This document shows positions 59,564 through 64,000 of a stretch of DNA of 64,000 nt, piece by piece (positions within the stretch are counted from its first letter, which is position 1; each line of letters opens with the position of its first letter). This DNA is from Bog-257 sp963785825 (GTDB taxonomy: Bacteria > Acidobacteriota > Terriglobia > Terriglobales > Acidobacteriaceae), in the NCBI GenBank assembly GCA_963785825.1, contig CAWAWQ010000006.1, positions 124,001 to 188,000 of the forward strand, read 5' to 3'. Under the pieces are notes generated by a model. That model was not told the DNA's origin. It worked only from the letters and a program-made list of their open reading frames with translations, and made no database searches. A program made the translations under genes and the position numbers.

Positions 59564-59753
59564 GCTTCGTATCAGGGCACGACTTCACAGGCCGCTGAAA
59601 AAGTCCTGTGTCGCCGAGTGCCGCCGGCTGAAGCCGGCTCCGGAGGTTGCAAATAAAGGGCTTGAACGCGGACCTGAAGGTCCGCACTACCCGATCAGGC
59701 GAAAACCAGAGTTTTTCAGGCGGCCTGTGAAGTCGTGCCCTGACACAAACGGC
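59564..59753. repeat. Nested inverted-repeat (MITE-like) element enclosing a family A hairpin pair
   Basis: Left end GCTTCGTATCAGGGCAC is the same as the end of the 15381-15568 element. Long imperfect arms follow: left 59572-59605 (TCAGGGCACGACTTCACAGG, GCCGCTGAAAAAGTC) against right 59709-59743 (GAGTTTTTCAGGCGGCCTGT, GAAGTCGTGCCCTGA). Between them lies the 78-base family A unit (59614-59692) with hairpins GCCGGCTGAAGCCGGC and GCGGACC-TGAA-GGTCCGC. So one palindromic element is inside another. No coding capacity. Confidence 0.75.
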
Positions 59754-59868
59754 TCGAAAGCGGACTTTTTCAGCAGCCTGTTCAGTCGTGCCGAATGGAT
59801 TAGTTAATGATTCGGGCCTTAGCCCCTGCAAATTCACTATCGCTGCATAGGATCCGAAATTATCTCTC

Positions 59869-60444
59869 ATGCGTCTCTTCGTAGCACTCGACATTGAGCC
59901 CGAAATTCGTAAGCGGATTGCCGAGTTCCGCGATCAGATGCGAACCTTGGCGCCCGAGGTCCGCTGGGTGGGGCCGGAGACATTCCACGTCACCCTTCAA
60001 TTCTTGGGGGAGACCACCAAGCGCGACGAGATTGAGCGGGCATTGCAGCAGGTCAAGGGATCACAGATTCAACTGACATTCCGCAATGGCGGCTTCTTCC
60101 CTAACCCAAAATCGCCGCGCGTGTTTTGGGTCGGCATCGAGTCGGACGAGCGCTTGCAGGAACTGGCGAACGCAATAGGGCAGGCCCTGCAGCCGTTTGG
60201 CTTCGAGGGCGACAAAGGTCCCTACAAACCGCATCTGACGCTGGCGCGCGCGGGAAGCGGCAGACCGCGTCCTGTGCCCGGGGAACGCGCCGCCTCCGGA
60301 CTGCAGCGGGTGCGCGTGAAGCTCGAAGGCTTGGGTGCACTCGACTTCGGTACAATGACGGCGCGCGAGTTCTGTCTCTATGAAAGTAAGTTATCGACCG
60401 CGGGAGCGAGATACACCAAGCTGGCCCGCTATGCGCTGGAATAA
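59869..60444 (+). CDS. thpR: RNA 2',3'-cyclic phosphodiesterase (ThpR/LigT)
   Basis: A 191-residue 2H phosphoesterase. Two His-x-Thr/Ser-x motifs, FHVTLQFLG (about 42) and PHLTLAR (about 124), form the active site that opens 2',3'-cyclic phosphates or joins 2'-5' RNA ends. N-terminal MRLFVALDIEPEIRKRI is typical. First of a likely three-gene unit with plsY and gpsA (gaps of 15 and 12 bases). Confidence 0.93.
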   Translation: MRLFVALDIEPEIRKRIAEFRDQMRTLAPEVRWVGPETFHVTLQFLGETTKRDEIERALQQVKGSQIQLTFRNGGFFPNPKSPRVFWVGIESDERLQELANAIGQALQPFGFEGDKGPYKPHLTLARAGSGRPRPVPGERAASGLQRVRVKLEGLGALDFGTMTAREFCLYESKLSTAGARYTKLARYALE

Positions 60445-60459
60445 TCTCGCGCGAAAACC

Positions 60460-61131
60460 TTGACGAAGCTCGTTCTCATCATCGTCGCAGTTTCGTACCT
60501 GCTGGGGTCGATTCCTTTCGGCTATCTCCTGGTGCGCGTCTTTCGAGGTCAGGATGTGCGTAAGACGGGTAGCGGCAACATCGGGGCGACCAATGTTGCC
60601 CGCACCGGATCGAAGGGGCTGGCGATCACCACGCTTCTTCTCGACGCACTGAAAGGCTACGCCGCAGTGGCGTTCGCCATCTGGCTGACGGGCTCACGAC
60701 GATTCACCGGTGAGGTTCCCACCAGCATCTACGACCAGCGAAATCAGACCATTGACAGCCACACCGTGTTCTTAATGGCGGCGCTGGCAGCATTTGTTGC
60801 AATTCTGGGACATATATTCACCGTGTGGCTCCGCTTTCGGGGCGGAAAAGGGGTGGCTGCGGCCGCGGGGTCATTCGTGGCGCTGGCTCCGCGAGCATTT
60901 CTCGCGGCGCTCGTCCTGTTTGTGTTAATTGTCGCCCTGACGCGATATGTGTCACTGGGTAGCATCGTCGCCGTTGCGGCATTTCCGTTTTTTGTCTGGT
61001 GGACGAACCCGGCCGAACGCACGACAGCTCCGATTCTCGGGCTCGTCGCCGCTTCGTGCGCACTGATCATTGTGCGGCACAAAGACAACATCCGGCGGCT
61101 GCTGGCCGGCACTGAAAACCGTTTTCGCTAG
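60460..61131 (+). CDS. plsY: Acyl-phosphate:glycerol-3-phosphate acyltransferase
   Basis: A 223-residue integral membrane enzyme making lysophosphatidic acid from acyl-phosphate. Motifs: SYLLGSIPFGYLLVRVFRGQDVRKTGSGNIGATNVART (motif 1, 12-50), GHIFTVWLRFRGGKGVAAAAGSF (motif 2), and YVSLGSIVAV (motif 3). An insertion near 85-105 (TGEVPTSIYDQRNQTIDSH) makes it slightly longer than average. TTG start at 60460. Directly upstream of gpsA, which supplies its substrate. Confidence 0.95.
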   Translation: MTKLVLIIVAVSYLLGSIPFGYLLVRVFRGQDVRKTGSGNIGATNVARTGSKGLAITTLLLDALKGYAAVAFAIWLTGSRRFTGEVPTSIYDQRNQTIDSHTVFLMAALAAFVAILGHIFTVWLRFRGGKGVAAAAGSFVALAPRAFLAALVLFVLIVALTRYVSLGSIVAVAAFPFFVWWTNPAERTTAPILGLVAASCALIIVRHKDNIRRLLAGTENRFR

Positions 61132-61143
61132 AGGGCACTGCCT

Positions 61144-62175
61144 GTGAGTGAAATCGCAGTCATTGGCGCGGGCGCGTGGGGCACGGCAATTTCGATCGTG
61201 CTGGGCCGCAAGCAGACGCACGGCGTGCGGCTGTGGGCGCACGAGGCTGAAGTACGCCAGAGTATCTCCTCGCATCGCGAGAACGACCTGTTCCTGCCCG
61301 GCAACCCCATACCGGAAACGGTCGTTTGCACCAACAGCTTAGAGGAGGCGCTGCACGGGGCTGCGATCGTGGTTAGCGTCATGCCGTCGCATCATACCCG
61401 GCGCGTGTTCCAGGAAATGCGGCCACACCTGTCGCCGGAAGTGTTTTTCGTCAGTGCCACCAAAGGCATCGAGAACGATTCGCTGTTGCGCATGACCGAG
61501 GTGATTGTCGAGGTGCTTGGGGATTCGCCGAATGGTTTCGCGCCGCGCATCGGCGCACTCAGCGGTCCGTCGTTCGCCAAAGAGGTTGCCAAGGGAGATC
61601 CCACGGCCATCACCATTGCCTCGGCTGACCGCGAACTGACGGCGATCGTGCAGAAGGAATTCAGCGATCCGCGTTTTCGTGTCTATACGAACGACGATGT
61701 GATTGGAGTGGAATTAGGTGGCGCGCTGAAGAACATCGTCGCTATCGCGGCAGGAGTGCTCTTCGGGCTTGATCTTGGTCACAATACCGTGGCGGCGTTG
61801 ATTACGCGGGGGCTTGCCGAGATGACGCGGCTGGTGATCGCCTGCGGCGGAAAAGCTACGACTATGGCGGGCTTGGCGGGATTGGGCGACCTGGTGCTCA
61901 CCTGTACTGGAGGACTCTCGCGCAATCGTAGTGTCGGCGTGGAGCTCGGGCGAGGGCACAAGCTGGACGAGATTATTGCTGGGATGCATGGCATGGTTGC
62001 CGAGGGTGTGTTGACCACCAATGCCGCAGTTGGATTGGCGCATAAGGTGGGCGTTGAGATGCCCATTACCGAGCAGATGCATGCTGTTTTGCAACAAGGT
62101 AAGTCGGTGGAGGCTGCAATTCGCGATTTGATGGGACGACCATCGACCAGTGAAGTGGCGCTGGTTGGTGGATAG
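61144..62175 (+). CDS. gpsA: Glycerol-3-phosphate dehydrogenase [NAD(P)+]
   Basis: A 343-residue enzyme reducing dihydroxyacetone phosphate to sn-glycerol-3-phosphate for phospholipids. NAD site IGAGAWGTAISIVL (6-19), SATKGIEND, LSGPSFAKEVAKGDPT, the catalytic Lys region GVELGGALKNIVAIAAGV, and GLGDLVLTCTGGLSRNRSVG. GTG start at 61144, 12 bases after plsY. The stop codon at 62173-62175 lies inside a heptamer array, (GTGGATA)n, that starts at 62168. Confidence 0.96.
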   Translation: MSEIAVIGAGAWGTAISIVLGRKQTHGVRLWAHEAEVRQSISSHRENDLFLPGNPIPETVVCTNSLEEALHGAAIVVSVMPSHHTRRVFQEMRPHLSPEVFFVSATKGIENDSLLRMTEVIVEVLGDSPNGFAPRIGALSGPSFAKEVAKGDPTAITIASADRELTAIVQKEFSDPRFRVYTNDDVIGVELGGALKNIVAIAAGVLFGLDLGHNTVAALITRGLAEMTRLVIACGGKATTMAGLAGLGDLVLTCTGGLSRNRSVGVELGRGHKLDEIIAGMHGMVAEGVLTTNAAVGLAHKVGVEMPITEQMHAVLQQGKSVEAAIRDLMGRPSTSEVALVGG

Positions 62176-62195
62176 TGGTTAGTGGATAGTGGCCA
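62168..62195. repeat. Heptamer array overlapping the gpsA stop codon
   Basis: GTGGATA, GTGGTTA, GTGGATA, GTGGCCA in exact 7-base register; the first unit supplies the gpsA stop codon TAG. Shows that these arrays grow right up to, and into, coding ends. Confidence 0.8.
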
Positions 62196-62227
62196 GATTT
62201 AATCCGGTTCCAAATTGCTTCTCTAAT

Positions 62228-62893
62228 CTATCCGCGGCTCCCCGTGCGTTGCCGTTTCGAGACACGCCTGACGGTCTGTCTCCCACCGGTCACGCTATCG
62301 AAGTAATTTCCCAGAATTTTCTTCACCTCATCCTCGGGCATGACGACGCGGTCAAGCATATGTTCGAGCGCCAGAGCATGGGTTAGCGATGAGAACGAGA
62401 TGGCCACGGACGAGACAGAGGCGGGAGGCTCGCGACCCGATCCTTCCATAGCCGCTCGCAATATGCCAACCCGCGAGCCCAGCAGTCGGCGGTTCATGGC
62501 GGCCAGCCTGGCTCTGGCTTCGGGGTGGCGAACTGCAAACAGTTTGAACTCCAGGGAGAGCAGGCTCCAGCGGCGGTCCTGCGACATGGTCAGCAAAAAC
62601 TCCCGTACTGCGTGGAGCTTTTGCACCGGCTCGCGAAATCCTGCGATTTGCTTTTCAACATCGCCGATGCGCGACGAAATCTCGCGTTCCAATAGCGCCA
62701 GAAACAGATCTTCCTTATTTGCGAAACTAGCGTAAAATGCGCCGCGCGTGTAGCCGGCTTCGGCTGCGATTTCTTCCAGCCTCGCGGCTTCAAAACCATC
62801 ACGAGCGAAGATTTTTTCTGCCGCCTGGATCAAGCGAGCGCGAGTCGCCTCCGATCGTTCGCTTTGCCGAAATGTGCGTGGAGACGATTTCAT
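62228..62893 (-). CDS. TetR-family transcriptional regulator
   Basis: A 221-residue repressor. N-terminal helix-turn-helix about 16-62 (ARLIQAAEKIFARDGFEAARLEEIAAEAGYTRGAFYASFANKEDLFLALL) typical of TetR/AcrR. C-terminal part binds an unknown ligand. Divergent from the TolC-like gene at 63025; a 14-base palindrome lies in the 131-base gap, so it probably controls that efflux gene and itself. Confidence 0.93.
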   Translation of the reverse strand: MKSSPRTFRQSERSEATRARLIQAAEKIFARDGFEAARLEEIAAEAGYTRGAFYASFANKEDLFLALLEREISSRIGDVEKQIAGFREPVQKLHAVREFLLTMSQDRRWSLLSLEFKLFAVRHPEARARLAAMNRRLLGSRVGILRAAMEGSGREPPASVSSVAISFSSLTHALALEHMLDRVVMPEDEVKKILGNYFDSVTGGRQTVRRVSKRQRTGSRG

Positions 62894-62996
62894 TTATGCT
62901 TGAGGCGACATCTAAGTGGCGGTGAGATTAGATGCCGATTTTGCGCAACGCTGCTGTCCCAAAGAACATCTAAAATCAAGCAGTTACCATCGTTTG

Positions 62997-63010
62997 ATAC
63001 ATGCATGTAT
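62997..63010. promoter_or_regulatory. Candidate TetR operator
   Basis: ATACATGCATGTAT, a perfect 14-base palindrome 15 bases upstream of the TolC-like start codon and about 100 bases upstream of the tetR start. AcrR/TetR operators of this size and position are common. Confidence 0.7.
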
Positions 63011-63024
63011 GTACTGAATACAAC

Positions 63025-64000
63025 ATGAGACGCTGGAAACGCAATTCACGAATGGTTAGGCTTACGTTCGTTCCTGCCGTTCTGCTCTGGGGCGCGGTAG
63101 TTCTGCTGGGCAGCAGAGCGGCAGCACAGATTCCCTACGGACTCACCCAACTGCCCTCAGCCGAGCAGGTGATCCAGCGACAACAAGATCCCTATGCCGG
63201 ATCGATTCCACAGGGCAAGGCGACACCTGCGACGATTGACCTGACGGTGGAGGATGCGCTTGACCGCGGCCTGAAGTACAACCTCGGGCTTTATCTGAGC
63301 GAGCGAGCCACGGAGCAGAGCCGCGCCGCCCACCTGCGCGCCCTCAGCGACCTCATGCCGATGGTCAACGGATCGGTGACCGAAGAGGCGCAGAAGGTCA
63401 ATCTCAAAGCGTTCGGATTCACCTTTCCGGGTTTCCCCAGCTCGATTGGTCCCTTTGGACTTTTCGAATTGCAAGCGACAGGCACCTGGGATCCGCTCAA
63501 TCTGCACTTCATCGACAATCTTCGTGCGGCCACTCAGAACGTGAAGGCGGCGCAGTTCAGCTATCGCGATGCGCGGGACACGGTGGTGCTGGCGGTAGGC
63601 GCGAATTACCTGCTTACCGTTGCCAACGAATCTCGCGTCACGGCGGCTGAGGCGGAGCTAAAGTCGGCACAAGCTCTGTATCAATTGGCGGTCGATCAGG
63701 AGACGGCCGGGCTGGCGCCGCAAATCGATACCCTGCGCGCGCGCGTGCAGTTGCAAACCCAACAGTCAGTCCTGATCACGGCCCAGAATGACCTGGAAAA
63801 ACAGCGCATCGCTCTGGCGCGCGTCATCGGATTGCCGGTGCAACAGAAGTTCCGGCTGGTCAATCGGGTGCCCTATCGGCCACTGCCGGAGGCGGAAGTT
63901 GCGAATGCCTACGCGCGCGCGCTCGAGACCCGTCCGGATTATCAGGCCGCTCTGGCACTTTTGCGGGCCGCCCAACTCAGCCGCGATGCCGCCTGGAAGC
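63025..64000 (+). CDS. TolC-like outer-membrane efflux protein (3' end outside the window)
   Basis: Open from ATG 63025 to the window end (at least 325 residues). Signal peptide (LTFVPAVLLWGAVVLLGSRAAAQ), then the TolC/OEP fold: ATIDLTVEDALDRGLKYNLGLYLSERATEQS, QNVKAAQFSYRDARDTVVLAVGANYLLTVANESRVTAAEAELKSAQALYQLAVDQETAGLAPQIDTLRARVQLQTQQ and IALARVIGLP, then the second repeat begins. It is a second outer-membrane factor, not closely similar to the one at 41182-42546. Likely first gene of an efflux operon under the divergent TetR. Confidence 0.9.
   Translation, partial: MRRWKRNSRMVRLTFVPAVLLWGAVVLLGSRAAAQIPYGLTQLPSAEQVIQRQQDPYAGSIPQGKATPATIDLTVEDALDRGLKYNLGLYLSERATEQSRAAHLRALSDLMPMVNGSVTEEAQKVNLKAFGFTFPGFPSSIGPFGLFELQATGTWDPLNLHFIDNLRAATQNVKAAQFSYRDARDTVVLAVGANYLLTVANESRVTAAEAELKSAQALYQLAVDQETAGLAPQIDTLRARVQLQTQQSVLITAQNDLEKQRIALARVIGLPVQQKFRLVNRVPYRPLPEAEVANAYARALETRPDYQAALALLRAAQLSRDAAWK

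Larger units (their letters stand above)
59504..59868. other. Intergenic region with heptamer array and nested palindromic element
   Basis: 365 bases between cinA and thpR. Holds a heptamer array (59513-59547), an inverted-repeat-flanked element (59564-59753) enclosing a family A double hairpin, and a palindrome-like TTCGGGCCTTAGCCCC near 59812. No gene seen. Confidence 0.75.

Overview
The window looks like chromosomal DNA of an Acidobacteriota bacterium (Terriglobia-like), GC-rich and Gram-negative. The main reason is a run of four ADOP-type proteins (acidobacterial duplicated orphan permeases, MacB/FtsX-like with no ATPase gene beside them). A TonB receptor with an N-terminal carboxypeptidase-regulatory-like domain, several RND/TolC parts and many extragenic palindromes fit the same view. 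This assignment is inference; there is no rRNA, tRNA, CRISPR array, phage or transposase gene here.

Layout. 0-6 kb: the 3' end of rlmN, an Hpt + REC-GGDEF signalling pair, an orphan VKOR, a small Cys/His-rich secreted protein followed by a TonB-dependent receptor, and a small membrane protein. 6.1-12.4 kb: a tight six-gene minus-strand operon (methyltransferase, apparently permuted glycosidase-like protein, rhamnose-4-epimerase-like SDR with a zinc ribbon, three glycosyltransferases). 12.4-23.5 kb: four ADOP genes separated by 7-nt-periodic repeat arrays and palindromes. 23.6-31 kb: secreted phosphoesterase, RibBA with a degenerate second domain, ThiD, RlpA, PyrF, a DedA-rhodanese fusion with an in-frame TGA, and an NmrA-like protein. 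31-36 kb: a disturbed stretch with a duplicated gene fragment, a ligase remnant, a lone KAS III-like gene, an unknown gene and a frameshifted secreted protein. 36-42.5 kb: tolC-adaptor-RND efflux operon. 42.6-50 kb: Cys-rich secreted protein between direct repeats, frameshifted BON protein, histidine kinase/response regulator pair (regulator frameshifted), TMTC-like membrane protein, TlpA-like protein, ParDE module. 50-64 kb: desaturase, pentapeptide protein, zinc-protease-like protein, guaA, truB, rhomboid, cinA, thpR-plsY-gpsA, and a TetR gene divergent from the start of another TolC-like gene.

Most notable. (1) The DedA-rhodanese gene has TGA exactly where the catalytic rhodanese cysteine is expected; the frame continues for 60 codons to a natural end and a SECIS-like hairpin starts 15 nt after the TGA, so it is a candidate selenoprotein. 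(2) The glycan operon encodes a glycosidase-like protein whose barrel appears circularly permuted. (3) Heptamer arrays and inverted-repeat elements recur as a composite unit at 15.3-15.6 kb and 59.5-59.75 kb. Three other genes carry single frameshifts, so isolated sequence errors must be kept in mind when judging any broken gene here.
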